This document shows, piece after piece, positions 33,849-43,030 of a stretch of 64,000 nucleotides of DNA. The translations under genes were made by a program, and so were the position numbers. The first letter of the stretch is position 1. Each line of letters begins with the position of its first letter. The stretch spans positions 2,852,001 to 2,916,000 of the forward strand of contig BJHW01000001.1 of the NCBI GenBank assembly GCA_005405945.1, in the 5' to 3' direction. The notes under the pieces are model-generated. The model ran no database searches and was not told the origin of the DNA. It saw only the letters and a list, made by a program, of their open reading frames with translations. This DNA is from Streptomyces violaceusniger. GTDB taxonomy: Bacteria; Actinomycetota; Actinomycetes; Streptomycetales; Streptomycetaceae.

Positions 33849-33870
33849 GGGAGCTTGTCTACAAGTTCCC
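33849..33870. promoter_or_regulatory. Palindrome directly after 3-ketoreductase
   Basis: Half-sites GGGAGCTTGT and ACAAGTTCCC separated by CT form a 9/10 inverted repeat starting at the base after the TAA stop. There is no T tract, so a classical terminator is doubtful; it could equally be an operator or an RNA-processing hairpin. Confidence 0.35.
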
Positions 33871-34268
33871 TCCTGAACGTCGGAGGAGAGCCACCGTGAA
33901 CCCGTCGATGCCCACCGCTGATGGCGGCCTCGCCGCCCACCCCGGGAGCGGGAGGACTACGCCAACCCGGCGTCATTCCTCGTGCCTGGCGGAAGCAGGC
34001 CAGCGCCCTGACATCCTTTGGAGTACGCCTGCGGCGCTCCGCCCGGAGCAGACAGCCAAGGTGCCCACGGGCGTGAGCTGGCGTCGAGGGGAAGCCGGTA
34101 CACGATCGCCGAGCTGCGGGGCGAGGAGGGACCGGCTCCTGGTGTGAACGCCTCATCCCCAGCCCGGCTCGGCCGTAACTGTGGTGATCGCGGATGTTTC
34201 CCCACCACAACAACGAAAGGCTGGGACCGTATCCGTTACTTCTGTACACACCCACGAGGGGTGCTGCC
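33871..34268. other. Intergenic region, about 400 nt, no recognised gene
   Basis: Only short, unconvincing frames occur here on either strand and none resembles a family known to me. A GTG at 33896 after GGAGGAGAG opens a short plus-strand frame, but its sequence looks degenerate. The part nearest 34268 likely holds the promoter for the small ORF and sulfotransferase. Confidence 0.4.
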
Positions 34269-34445
34269 ATGCACGTCCAGGGCGCAGTCCCAATGGAGCA
34301 TAATCCCGAACCACTCCCGCAACCCGTTGTTCGCACCATGCCCCGGTCAATCGCCGACCGTTTCGCAATGCGGGGTATCGACCACAATCCGGCTCATCGC
34401 AACGAATCAGCGCTGAGTGACGTCCTCAGCATGGCCAGGGGATGA
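34269..34445 (+). CDS. Small protein translationally coupled to sulfotransferase
   Basis: A 58-codon frame starting at ATG 34269, with GAGGGG 8 nt upstream, ending in a TGA that overlaps the ATG of the sulfotransferase (ATGA). The predicted peptide begins MHVQGAVPMEHNPEPLPQP and ends with SALSDVLSMARG. There is no signal peptide or membrane segment, and I recognise no family. The good ribosome site and the stop/start overlap argue for translation. It may be a leader or coupling peptide, a remnant of a longer gene, or a small product in its own right. Confidence 0.4.
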   Translation: MHVQGAVPMEHNPEPLPQPVVRTMPRSIADRFAMRGIDHNPAHRNESALSDVLSMARG

Positions 34446-35400
34446 TGATGACAGAAGCACCACGCCGATACCTGTCGCCGGAGCACAACAGCGTCCGCTG
34501 GGACGACTTTCCGTTGCGTGACGGTGATATCGTCGTCAGCACCCCGCCGAAGTCGGGCACGACGTGGGTACAGATGATGTGTGCGTTGCTCATCTTCCAA
34601 ACACCTGACCTCCCGCAGCCGCTGGAAGTCCTGTCACCGTGGTTGGACCAACCACCGTGGTTGGACCGAATGCGCTCACAGGAGGAGGTCTACGCGCGTC
34701 TCGCCGAGCAGGAGCATCGCCGTGTCATCAAAACGCACACCCCACTCGACGGCCTACCGCTCGACCCGCGCGTCAGCTATATCGTGGTCGCCCGGCATCC
34801 TCTCGACCGGGCGTTGTCTGTCTACCATCAAACCGCCAACCTCGACCTTGAACGAGTGTACGCCGCCCAAGATGGCTCAGACCCACAGTCCCGGCAGTCT
34901 CCCCCACCGCTCCCGTCGATGCGCGAGTGGCTGCAGCATTGGTGCCTGCCCCAGCCGATCGACGACCAGGGAATAGCGGTTCCCGAGAGCCTGCATCAGA
35001 CGGTTCACCATCTCTATGACGCGTGGAACCGGCAGACTCAGCCGAATGTGAGGCTCCTGCATTACGTCGACTTGTGCGCCAACCTCTCCGGCCAGATGGC
35101 AGCACTGGCCGAGTGGCTGGGCATTACGGTGAACGAGTCGGTCTGGCCCGAACTGGTGAAGGCCGCGACATTCGACGAGATGAAGAGTCGCGCGGAGCGG
35201 CTGGCGCCTGACACCGAATTACTCAAGGATCCGGCGAAATTTTTCCGCAGCGGGCGATCGGGGGCAGTCGGGATTTTCTGACCGAGGACGATCTCGATGC
35301 ATACCGGAAGCGGGTTGGCGACCTCGCTCCGAAGCCGTTCTTGGATTGGCTGCACCGCGACCCACCCGTCACGAGTGATGGGGCCAATGCCGACACGTGA
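34442..35400 (+). CDS. PAPS-dependent sulfotransferase (one frame break near the C-terminus)
   Basis: About 319 residues. The 5'-phosphosulfate loop STPPKSGTTWVQ lies near residue 38, and the 3'-phosphate motif VARHPLDRALSVYHQ near residue 118, as in cytosolic-type sulfotransferases (Sulfotransfer_1). The frame ends early at 35281, but one extra G in the run 35261-35265 continues the protein through RDFLTEDDLDAYRKRVGDL to a stop at 35398-35400, the usual C-terminal region of the family. A TTA codon occurs at 35219-35221, so translation may depend on bldA. It transfers sulfate from PAPS to a hydroxyl; its position next to the sugar genes suggests tailoring of the glycoside or aglycone. Confidence 0.85.
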
Positions 35401-35463
35401 AGCTGAGATGGGTGCGGTTCGTTTCGAGGGCCACGGGCCTTGATCCGCAATCTTGGATACGGG

Positions 35464-36126
35464 CTATGCGGCTTGGACCAGGGTCGTTGATGTTGTGTCG
35501 AGTGCTGTCTCGTAGGCGATGGGACTGCGTTGTCCGAGGCGGGAGTGACGGCGTCGGGTGTTGTAGCGGCTGAGCCAGCGGAACGCGTCGAGGCGGGCCT
35601 TGCGTTCGCTGGACCAGGTCTTGCGGCCCTGAAGCGTCTCGCGTTTGAACGTCGCGTTGAAGGACTCGGCAAGTGTCCACGATGGCCCAGCCGTCCAGGC
35701 GGCGTGAGGCGAGGTCGATGACGGTGGCCAGGTAGAGGAACTTCCCGCTGTCCAGCGGGAGATAGGTAATGTCGCCGACGTACTTCGTGTTCGGCTCGCT
35801 TGCCGTGAAGTCGCGGCCGATGAGGTCCGGGGCCTTCGCCGCGGCCGGACCCGCAACGGTGGTGCGGTGCCTGCGACGCAGCCGCACGCCTGCCAGGCCG
35901 ATATCACACGCGCGATCCGCTTGTGGTTGTGCGCTCGCCCGCTTCGCGCCACCTCCGCCCGGCGTCCCCGAGGCCGGCTCGCGCCGGCTGCCCGGACCCA
36001 GTTCCACAGGGTCTCGGGATTGATCCCCAGATCGGCGGCGACCTGTCGGATCGTCGCCTCGGGCCGCGACTGGTACAGCGCGACCGCGACCGCCTTGAAC
36101 TGCGGCGGACAGTTCTTCATGACCAC
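35464..36126 (-). pseudogene. IS3-family transposase remnant (orfA/orfB, internally deleted)
   Basis: The start matches an IS3 orfA helix-turn-helix (QFKAVAVALY, IRQVAADLGINPETLWNWVR). Then come orfB pieces in shifting frames: RDFTASEPNTKYVGDITYLP with the first catalytic Asp, and, after a gap, the C-terminal RWLSRYNTRRRHSRLGQRSP. Large parts of both orfs are missing, so the element is dead. It lies directly after the sulfotransferase and marks the edge between the cluster and the IS-rich zone. Confidence 0.8.
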
Positions 36127-36174
36127 GAGATGCCCGTTCTCAGAGGACGTTACGGTTGAAGACGGGATAGTTCA

Positions 36175-36495
36175 TGAGTTGCGCCAAGTTATGGACGTTT
36201 CGCCGGTTGCTCGTTTCGCGAGGTTGGAGATCATCGCAATGCGGATCATGCTCTCGGAGTGCGCCGGTTTGGTCTCGTAGTCGTGGGCGAGGTGACGGCG
36301 CATCATGATCCATCCGAAACTTCGCTCGACGCCCCAGCGCCGCGGGATCACGGAGAAGCCTTTGACCTGCTCGTTTCGCGGGACGACGTCGACGCCGATG
36401 CCGAGCAAGGCGCCGTGCTCGATCGCCTTCTTCTTGTAGCCGGTGTCGACCCATGCCTTGCTGATGGTGGGGTGGTCGGCGGCGACGCGGCTTAG
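36175..36495 (-). pseudogene. IS5-family transposase, C-terminal fragment
   Basis: About 105 residues including WVDTGYKKKAIEHG, VIPRRWGVERSFGWIM (catalytic Glu region) and a typical SESMIRIAMISNLAKR ending. The upstream part is lost where the next IS begins at about 36494. Confidence 0.75.
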
Positions 36496-37380
36496 AGGCC
36501 CTAACAGAAGTTGTTGATCACGTGACTTTCGGTGTGGAGGGTCGCTGGTCTGGTCGTGGGGAAACGACAGTCGCGGCCTTGGATCGTGTCGGACGAACTG
36601 TGGTCGCTGATCGAACCGTTGCTGCCCGAGCCGGGGCCGAAGCTGGTGGCGGGCCGGCCCCGGGTGCCGGGCCGGCAGGCGTTGTGCGGGATCCTGTTCG
36701 TGCTGCATACCGGCATCCAGTGGGAGTACCTGCCGCAGGAACTGGGCTTCGGCTCGGGGATGACGTGCTGGCGGCGGCCGGCCGCATGGAACGAGGCCGG
36801 CGTGTGGGAGCAACTGCATCTGGTGCTGCTGAGGAAGCTGCGGTCGGCGAAGAAGCTGGACTGGTCGAGGGCGGTGATCGACTCCTCCCACGTGCGGGCG
36901 GCCCGCCGGGGCCCAAAGGCGGTCCCAGCCCGGTCGACCGCGCGCGGCCGGGCAGCAAGCACCACGTCCTCACTGATGGCCAGGGCATCCCGCTCGCGGT
37001 GTCGCTGACCGGCGGCAACCGCAACGACGTCACCCAACTGCTGCCGCTGCTGGACAAGGTCCCCGTCGTGGCCGGAGTCGTCGGCCGGCCGCGGCGACGG
37101 CCGGACATGCTGTTCGCAGACCGCGGCTACGACCACGACAAGTACCGGCGGCTGTTGGGGCAGCGCGGCATCCGCCCCGTCATCGCCGAACGCGGCCAAC
37201 CCCACGGCTCCGGCCTGGGCATCTTCCGGTACACCGTGGAGAGAACAATCGCCTGGCTGCACGGCTTCCGCCACCTGCGCATCCGCTGGGAACAGCGCGA
37301 CGACATCCATGAGGCCTTCCTCGGCCTCGCCACCTGCCTGATCACCTACCGCCACGTCCAACGCCTTTGTTAGGACCTCT
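36494..37380 (+). mobile_element. Complete-looking IS5-family insertion sequence
   Basis: Near-matching inverted repeats AGAGGCCCTAACA (left, from about 36494) and AGAGGTCCTAACA (right, reading inwards from 37380) enclose one transposase split over two frames. The element separates an IS5 fragment from a TetR fragment, so it inserted into, or joined, already rearranged DNA. A convincing target duplication is not visible (flanking CTTAG/CTTGG at best). Confidence 0.75.
36532..37373 (+). CDS. IS5-family transposase, two overlapping frames
   Basis: The first frame (36532-37008) has the N-terminal domain (WSLIEPLLPEPGPK, GIQWEYLPQELGFGSG, VIDSSHVRAARRG with the first Asp). The second, ending at 37373, carries DGQGIPLAVSLTGGNRND, FADRGYDHDKYR (second Asp) and FRYTVERTIAWLHGFR with the Glu. 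The switch lies near RRGPK at about 36900-36920, next to a GGGGCCC run. This could be a programmed frameshift, known in this IS group, or a base error. Confidence 0.8.
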
Positions 37381-37605
37381 TGGGCGCACTTCGCCACCCG
37401 GATGGAATTCCTGATGGGGCGTGAGCTGGCGCGGTCCGGTCGGATCGGGACGATGCCGCTGCCCGGCCTGGCCTACCTGGTGACCAGGATCGCCGAGTCG
37501 TTCCTCTACACCGATTTGATCAGCGGACAGGAGCCGGACGCGGCCGAGGCCGAGGCCGCTGTCACCGCACTGCTGCTCGGAGCGTCACGGCCGGAAGATC
37601 CTTGA
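37381..37605 (+). pseudogene. TetR-family regulator, C-terminal fragment
   Basis: The residues MEFLMGRELARSGRIGTMPL followed by a predicted helix (RIAESFLYTDLISG) and AVTALLLGA resemble the ligand-domain end of QsdR-like TetR proteins. The helix-turn-helix half is missing, apparently replaced by the IS at its left. It precedes the esterase gene, which it may once have controlled. Confidence 0.6.
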
Positions 37606-37666
37606 CACGTCCGAGAGGGCGACGACATGGTTGCAACGTCGATGTAAATATTGCATGGGAGTTCTG

Positions 37667-39169
37667 ATGTCGAGAGACGCCTACAGCCCCCGGGTGTCCG
37701 TCGATGACGGCACCCTGGAAGGCCGTTTACGCGATGGCGTCGCCTCCTTCCTGGGAGTTCCGTACGCCGCGCCGCCCTTCGGGCCGAACAGGATGCGGCC
37801 GCCGCAACCGGTGGTTCCGTGGCGGGGCGTCCGCGACGCGGGTCGTATGGGGCCGACAGTTCCGAAAGGGGACTACCCGCTTGCTTTCCGGCGGCTCTTC
37901 CCCGAGGTGGAGATCGAGGGGGAGGAGTGCCTCAACCTCAACGTCTGGACGCCCGACCCCGGGGCGAGCGGTCTTCCGGTGCTGGTGTGGATCCACGGCG
38001 GCTCGTTCGTCAACGGTTCAAATTCCGTGGCGGCGTACGACGGGTCGGCTTTCGCGCGCAGCGGTGTGGTCTGCGTGGCGATCAACTACCGGCTCGCTGC
38101 GGAGGGTTTTCTCTTCCTCGACGACGGCGCGGCCAACCTCGGCCTGCAGGACCAGGTGGCCGCGCTGGAATGGGTGCGGGACAACATCTCCGCCTTCGGC
38201 GGTGACCCGGGGAACGTGACGGTTGCGGGGGAGTCTGCCGGTGGGATGAGCATTGCCACCCTGCTGGCGATGCCGTCCGCGACCGGGCTGTTCGCCCGCG
38301 CCGTCACGCAGTCCGGCGCCGCCGCCCACACGCTCACTCCCGAGCAGGGGCTGACGGTCAGCAGCCTGCTGGCCGAAGCCCTCGGTGCGCCGGTCACCAG
38401 GGACGCCATCGCTGCCGTTCCACTCGACCGGCTCGTGCATGCCGCCGCTGAGCTGGTTGTCGAGGTCCAGACCAACGCCGACCCCGCCAAGTGGGGAAGC
38501 CTCGCCTTGAGTAAACTGCCGTTCGCGCCGGTGGTCGACGGCACCGTCCTGCCGGTCCATCCGCTGGACGCCGCCCGCGCCGGCACGAGCGCCCCCGTTC
38601 CGCTCCTGACGGGCTGGAACCGCGATGAAAATCGCTTGGTCCTCGTGCCCACGAACATGCTCGACGCGATCGACGAGCCCACCCTGCTCGCCGCCGCGGG
38701 GGCCTACGGGCTCGGGCCGGAAGCGATGGAGACCTACCGCGCCGCGCGACCCGGCGCGAGCCCCGGCGATCTGCTCGCGGCGGTCACCACGGACTGGTTC
38801 TACGCCGTTCCGGCCCTCCGGTACGCCGAGGCCCGCACCGCCGGAGGCGCCGGACCCACCTGGGTGTACCGCTTCGACCATCTGGAGCCGACCGACAACC
38901 ACGGGCTCGGCGCGTGCCACGCGACGGAGGTGCCGTTCGTCTTCCGGACCGAGGACCACGACAGCGTACGGGCACTCATCGGGGACCATCCCTCGCCGAC
39001 CGCAGCCACCACAGCACACGAGGCGTGGGTGTCCTTCGCCCGGGAGGGCACGCCCGGCTGGGAGCCCTATGACACGACCCGTCGCCCCACGGCACTGATC
39101 GCGGAGAAGCTTTGCGTGGTCGACGACCCCGCCCCCGACGAGCGTCACGCCTGGGACGGTATCCGCTAG
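37667..39169 (+). CDS. Type B carboxylesterase
   Basis: 500 residues from ATG 37667, with GGGAG 5 nt upstream. Conserved are FLGVPYAAPPFG, EECLNLNVWTP, the oxyanion WIHGGSF, and the nucleophile GESAGGMS, followed by an Asp/Glu region and a His near HATEVPFVF. This is the carboxylesterase/para-nitrobenzyl esterase family (PnbA-like), probably a cytoplasmic serine hydrolase; no signal peptide is seen. A TTA codon at 37727-37729 (codon 21) suggests bldA dependence. The frame is intact. Its upstream neighbour is the TetR fragment. Substrate unknown; no clear tie to the polyketide cluster. Confidence 0.88.
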   Translation: MSRDAYSPRVSVDDGTLEGRLRDGVASFLGVPYAAPPFGPNRMRPPQPVVPWRGVRDAGRMGPTVPKGDYPLAFRRLFPEVEIEGEECLNLNVWTPDPGASGLPVLVWIHGGSFVNGSNSVAAYDGSAFARSGVVCVAINYRLAAEGFLFLDDGAANLGLQDQVAALEWVRDNISAFGGDPGNVTVAGESAGGMSIATLLAMPSATGLFARAVTQSGAAAHTLTPEQGLTVSSLLAEALGAPVTRDAIAAVPLDRLVHAAAELVVEVQTNADPAKWGSLALSKLPFAPVVDGTVLPVHPLDAARAGTSAPVPLLTGWNRDENRLVLVPTNMLDAIDEPTLLAAAGAYGLGPEAMETYRAARPGASPGDLLAAVTTDWFYAVPALRYAEARTAGGAGPTWVYRFDHLEPTDNHGLGACHATEVPFVFRTEDHDSVRALIGDHPSPTAATTAHEAWVSFAREGTPGWEPYDTTRRPTALIAEKLCVVDDPAPDERHAWDGIR

Positions 39170-39246
39170 GGTGTCGGTCGAATTGCGATCATCAGTTTGG
39201 GTTGTTGTGTTGCCCCGGCTGGGTCCGGGACAGGTAGACAGGCGGG

Positions 39247-39375
39247 ATGGCTCGGGGTGATCTCACGGACGACGATTAGGCGGTGATGGAGTCGTTGCTG
39301 CCTTCGGGCGAACCTGGTCCGCCACCTTCCCAAGCCGGTGGGCAGGCCATTGTGCGAGAACAGGTCGTCGCAACG
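39247..39375 (+). pseudogene. IS transposase N-terminal fragment
   Basis: The start MARGDLTDDD, then VMESLLPSGEPGPPP with an internal stop, resembles the first 30-40 residues of Streptomyces IS5-family transposases. Nothing else is recognised in 39170-39480. Confidence 0.45.
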
Positions 39376-39480
39376 ATCGGCTGACAGGCCGCCCCTCCAG
39401 GCAGCCGGAGGTCAGGCGCCATACCGTCAACGATGTGCCCGATAAGGCCGCTGAGCGAGTGGCGAGCAGGAGCAATACGA

Positions 39481-40482
39481 ATGAGCGGTTTAACAGACAC
39501 CGAATCGGGGCCCGGTGTACCTCGCGGGAAGGTCGCTGCCGATGTGATCAGTCCAAGTGCCAGGGGAAAGGCCTCCACTCTCCTCCGGCACAAATGGAAC
39601 GTTCAGGTTGGCAAGGCGGTCCCGCTGCCGCCGGCTGAACTGGCCGGTGCCGGTGATTACCGGGTCAGTATCCGTGGCTGCAGAGTGCACGACGCATTGT
39701 TTGCGAACATACGCTATGACTCGACTATGTTTGACGGTACTTGGGTTGATGCCCAATACTTCTCCGATCTAGTAGTCATGGATGTGGTACGGCGCGGTAC
39801 ATGGCATTTCACCCGGGCGCGGGGCCGCGACAAAGTCGCAGTGTCGGCCGGGCAATTCATCGTGCGATACAACAACCCGTCATGGCGGTTCGCAGTACAG
39901 TCTCACACGACGCAGAAGTTGATCCTGCCGGTCGCTCCCCTGGGACCTCTCATCCGCAAGCGGCCAGTGCTCGGACCGGTGGACTCCGCCGAGATGCGGC
40001 TACTCCTGGCACACGTACACACGGTCGACACCGAGCTGAACGAATTGTCCCCCGCTGGGCTGCAGAGCGCCCGCAACACCCTGGTTGAACTGGTGATGGG
40101 GGTACTCAGGCAGAAGGTCGACGGGGCCGAGCCGCAGTTGGCCCCGTCGTTGGTCCAGGCAGCCAAGGACGTGGTGAACAGCCACCTGGCCCATGCCGAC
40201 CTCAGCCCCTCGATGCTCGCTCGCGAGCTCAACGTTTCGGTGCGCACACTGCATCGGGCGTTCGCTGCGACCAATGAGTCAGTGAGCACCTACATTCGCG
40301 ACCAACGGCTGGAACAAGCCCGGCTCGCGCTCACCAGGTTCATCGACCGGCCTAGCGTGTCGGAACTCGCAGCGCACTTGCAGTTCGCGGACAGCAGCCA
40401 CTTTATCCGGGCCTTCAAGAAGCACTACGGCCAGACACCCGTCCAGTACGCCCGGTTCCACGGCCACAGAGCGGCGCCCTGA
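39481..40482 (+). CDS. AraC-family transcriptional regulator, paralogue 1
   Basis: 333 residues from ATG 39481 (AGGAG 9 nt upstream). The N-terminal half fits the AraC-binding-like sensor domain (PF14525), and the C-terminal ~100 residues form the double helix-turn-helix: LARELNVSVRTLHRAFA and HLQFADSSHFIRAFKKHYG with the family ending GQTPVQYAR. A TTA codon at position 4 (39490-39492) should make translation depend on the bldA tRNA. A paralogue at 56844-57836 shares most of the C-terminal domain and also has an early TTA. Target genes are unknown; it stands alone between IS fragments. Confidence 0.9.
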   Translation: MSGLTDTESGPGVPRGKVAADVISPSARGKASTLLRHKWNVQVGKAVPLPPAELAGAGDYRVSIRGCRVHDALFANIRYDSTMFDGTWVDAQYFSDLVVMDVVRRGTWHFTRARGRDKVAVSAGQFIVRYNNPSWRFAVQSHTTQKLILPVAPLGPLIRKRPVLGPVDSAEMRLLLAHVHTVDTELNELSPAGLQSARNTLVELVMGVLRQKVDGAEPQLAPSLVQAAKDVVNSHLAHADLSPSMLARELNVSVRTLHRAFAATNESVSTYIRDQRLEQARLALTRFIDRPSVSELAAHLQFADSSHFIRAFKKHYGQTPVQYARFHGHRAAP

Positions 40483-40559
40483 CGAGCTCATGCACGGTAG
40501 AGGGTGAGGTGCCCGTCCCCTCGTCCATCTCCGCCACGGGACCACTCATAACGGGCCGC

Positions 40560-40850
40560 TGGCCGAGCGAGGATGTGCGGTCAGCCCGGTGTGCCTCTGC
40601 GGCCCCTGGCTGAGGTCGTCGACCATCCCGACGCCAGCGGGATGACGGGCATCATCGATGGCGCTCAGATGCCGGTCCGGCGGACAATCGTCGGACTCAG
40701 GCTCATCGGTCAGGGCCGGTCGAGCCCTTGGTCGACCGGCCTGTGGTGGAGATCCTCGCCGATGCCGGGCTACCAGGGCCCGGACGCATAGACAGGCGGG
40801 CGCCTGTCGCCGCATCGCCTGCTGAAGCGGTGGCTCAGCAACGGGAGACC
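40560..40850 (+). pseudogene. Degraded IS transposase fragment
   Basis: Pieces in different frames, TGIIDGAQMPVRR at about 40645-40685 and later VDRPVVEILADAG, are recognisable as parts of a Streptomyces IS5-type transposase. Heavily decayed; no intact frame. Confidence 0.4.
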
Positions 40851-41603
40851 ACAACTACGTCGTAGCGTTCGAAAAACGGCTGCGGCTCGTCGAGCGCCTG
40901 GCTATGGGCTGCGGCCGCCAGACGCGCAAGACCCTCGCAGAACTGCTCAGCGGTGAGGAACGTGAACTTCGACTGCGGACCAGTAACCAAGCGGGCGTGG
41001 TACTCCTCCAGGCTCGCCGTCACCGGCCGCACGAACGAAGTGACCTCCTCCAGGGCAAACTTGGCGGCCACGAAATCGGTGACAACCTCACTCTCGCCCG
41101 GAAACCGCCGCTCGTCAATGCTGCGCAGCTTCGGCCAGTGGCCGTAGATCAGCGCGTGCAACCGCTCGCGGAACGTCGTGCGGACCAGCACTTTCCACCA
41201 GCGCGGAGGACGCGAGCCAGTTCACGTGCCTCCCTGACCCGGTCGGGCATGTGATGGATCACGCGTGAGAGGAAGGCCACGTCGAAGGCACCCGCAGGGG
41301 CGGGTTACAGCCTCCACGGATCCCGGCACGTATCGCACAGCAGGGTGCGAATGGTGCCGCAGGGCCTCGGCCAGCATCGCTTCTGAGGGATCCACCGCGA
41401 GGACACTGGAGCCGTCGATCCAGCGTGCCATCGCCGCGGAGAACATCCCCGTACCGACTCCGATCTCAACGATGGAGGGCGATGGACGCTGCACGCACGT
41501 AGGACGCGACCAAATCGATCCAGGACCGCAGGGATTCCTCAGACATCTCATTACCGGGCTCATAGGCCTTGGCCAGTCGCTCATTGTCATAAGGACGGCT
41601 CAT
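40835..41603 (-). CDS. SAM-dependent methyltransferase (three frame breaks)
   Basis: Read over three single-base shifts, about 255 residues: MSRPYDNERLAKAYEPGNEM from ATG 41603, then SAM motif I IVEIGVGTGMF, LAVDPSEAMLAEAL, FDVAFLSRVIHHMPDR, and the C-terminal half KVLVRTTFRERLHALIYGHW to the stop at 40835. The breaks lie at about 41490, 41290 and 41185. This is a class I methyltransferase of the UbiE/MenG-like type (Methyltransf_11/25). Three breaks in 770 nt could reflect a true pseudogene as well as base error. Its 5' end abuts an IS110 fragment. Substrate unknown. Confidence 0.65.
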
Positions 41604-41790
41604 GCCGGGGGGCCCGAAGACCAGTCGACGATCCCGCGGCTGCTGACCGAACGGCACGACGACCTGGTCAACGAGCGCACCCGCATCATCAACCGTCTCC
41701 ACGCCGTGCTGCGGGATCTGCTGCCCGGCGGCGCCCCCACCTGCCTGTCTGCGGAGAAGGCCGCCGCCCTCATGTGCATCGATGAACGCT
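41604..41790 (+). pseudogene. IS110-family transposase fragment
   Basis: The plus frame HAGGPEDQSTIPRLLTERHD followed by RTRIINRLHAVLRDLLPGG matches the central region of IS110-type transposases. Only about 55 residues survive, between the methyltransferase start and an IS3 orfA. Confidence 0.6.
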
Positions 41791-42030
41791 ACGAGCGCTT
41801 CGACGCCCGGTCGAGCTCGGCCGCGAAGAAAGCCGAGGCCGCCTTGAGGATCTCGTTCGCCCGCCGCAGTTCAGCATTCTCCGCCTTCAGGCGCTTGATC
41901 TCCGCAGCCTCGTCCGAAGTCACGCCCGGACGCTGGTCGGCATCGACTTCGGCCTTGCGGACCCAAGTTCGAACCGTCTCAGCGGCACCGATGCCCATCT
42001 TCGCGGCGACCGCCTTCATCGCGGCCCGCT
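41789..42030 (-). pseudogene. IS3-family orfA (partial)
   Basis: About 76 residues: AVAAKMGIGAAETVRTWVRK (helix-turn-helix), then AEIKRLKAENAELRRANEIL and the ASAFFAAELD end that normally overlaps orfB. No orfB follows. Confidence 0.75.
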
Positions 42031-42104
42031 TCGAAAGCTTGGCCGGTGCTCGACTCCGAAGACGGACCCCCGGTCGGTCAGTTGATGTTGTTCATTCCCC
42101 TGCG

Positions 42105-42565
42105 TCGGCGGGTGGATTGATGACGAAGCCGTTGCTGGCGTCCACGATCTGGGGTGGGAACGCCGCGGTCAGCTGCACCGGCACCAGGGCGTCCACGGCG
42201 ATATCGGCGGCGATCTGTCCCGGGGTCCGACCCGGGGAACAGGGCGAAAGCTGACCCGGCATTGTTGATCAGGCTCGTGACACGCAGGCCCCGGTCGGCG
42301 ACCTCCCGGTGAAGATCGCGCGCGGCGACCGGGTGGGAGAGATCGGCCGGGATCGCCTCGACACGGGCACCGGTGGTGCGGCGCAGCGCGTCCGCCATCG
42401 AGGCCAGCCGCTCGGCGCGCCGGACGACGAGCACGAGGGTCGCACCGCGTGCGGCCAGGGCTTCGGCGAAGGCGGCTCCGATCCCGGAGCTGGCCCCGGT
42501 GAGCAGGACGGTCTGTGCGCGGTAGTCGACGGGTCAGGCGACCAGCCAACGGTCTGTCGGCGGTC
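42105..42565 (-). pseudogene. Short-chain dehydrogenase fragment
   Basis: Across several frames: a GASSGIG-like nucleotide motif region, VVRRAERLASMADALRRTT, IPADLSHPVAARDLH, LINNAGSAF (the NNAG motif), and then a shifted DALVPVQLTAAF. The catalytic YxxxK half is absent, replaced by the IS3 region on the left. A truncated SDR gene. Confidence 0.6.
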
Positions 42566-42647
42566 CTGTCCAAGGCCCGTTCCGCACCCCGTCATGTGGA
42601 AAACGCATCACGGAGGGATCGGCGATGAGGTCGATCGGGTCAATCAG

Positions 42648-42905
42648 GTGGGGCGGACGAGACACGTCACCGCCGACTTGACGAACTCCGCGACGAGAGG
42701 ACCGGTGTCGTCGGTACGGGTGGCGACGACGACCTGGCACGGTTCGGCCCCGTCGACGGGAACAGCGACGAGGCCAGGGCGGAGAGCGAAGCGCCGGTCA
42801 CCCGCCGGGACAACGGCGATGGCGGTGCCGTCGGCGATGGTTTCGAGCTTGCCGTCGTAGGCGTCGGCAAGGGTGGGGCCAAGCCGGGCGGGACGGCCGT
42901 CCGAT
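42648..42905 (-). pseudogene. LysR-type regulator, C-terminal fragment
   Basis: About 80 residues (PTLADAYDGKLETIADGTAI, VVPAGDRRFAL, EPCQVVVATRTDDTGPLV) match the end of a LysR substrate-binding domain. The DNA-binding part is missing, cut by an IS fragment at 42930. Confidence 0.6.
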
Positions 42906-42929
42906 CGAGGTTCGAGGCGCCAGAAGACG

Positions 42930-43030
42930 GTCGCGCCCATGCAGTTGTGGCAGATGGACATTGTCTCGGGCGTCCCGCTGGCCGACGGCCGCGAATGCAA
43001 GCTCGTGACCGGCATCGACGACCACTCAGG
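42930..43030 (+). pseudogene. IS481/IS3-like integrase-core fragment
   Basis: The plus frame PMQLWQMDIVSGVPLADGRE then KLVTGIDDHS is the first catalytic Asp region of an rve-type transposase. About 33 residues remain, between the LysR fragment and egtA. Confidence 0.65.

Noticed and set aside
36500..37400. CRISPR, tRNA or rRNA genes anywhere in the window
   Set aside because: No regularly spaced repeats and no tRNA- or rRNA-like segments were seen on reading; a dedicated scan was not possible.
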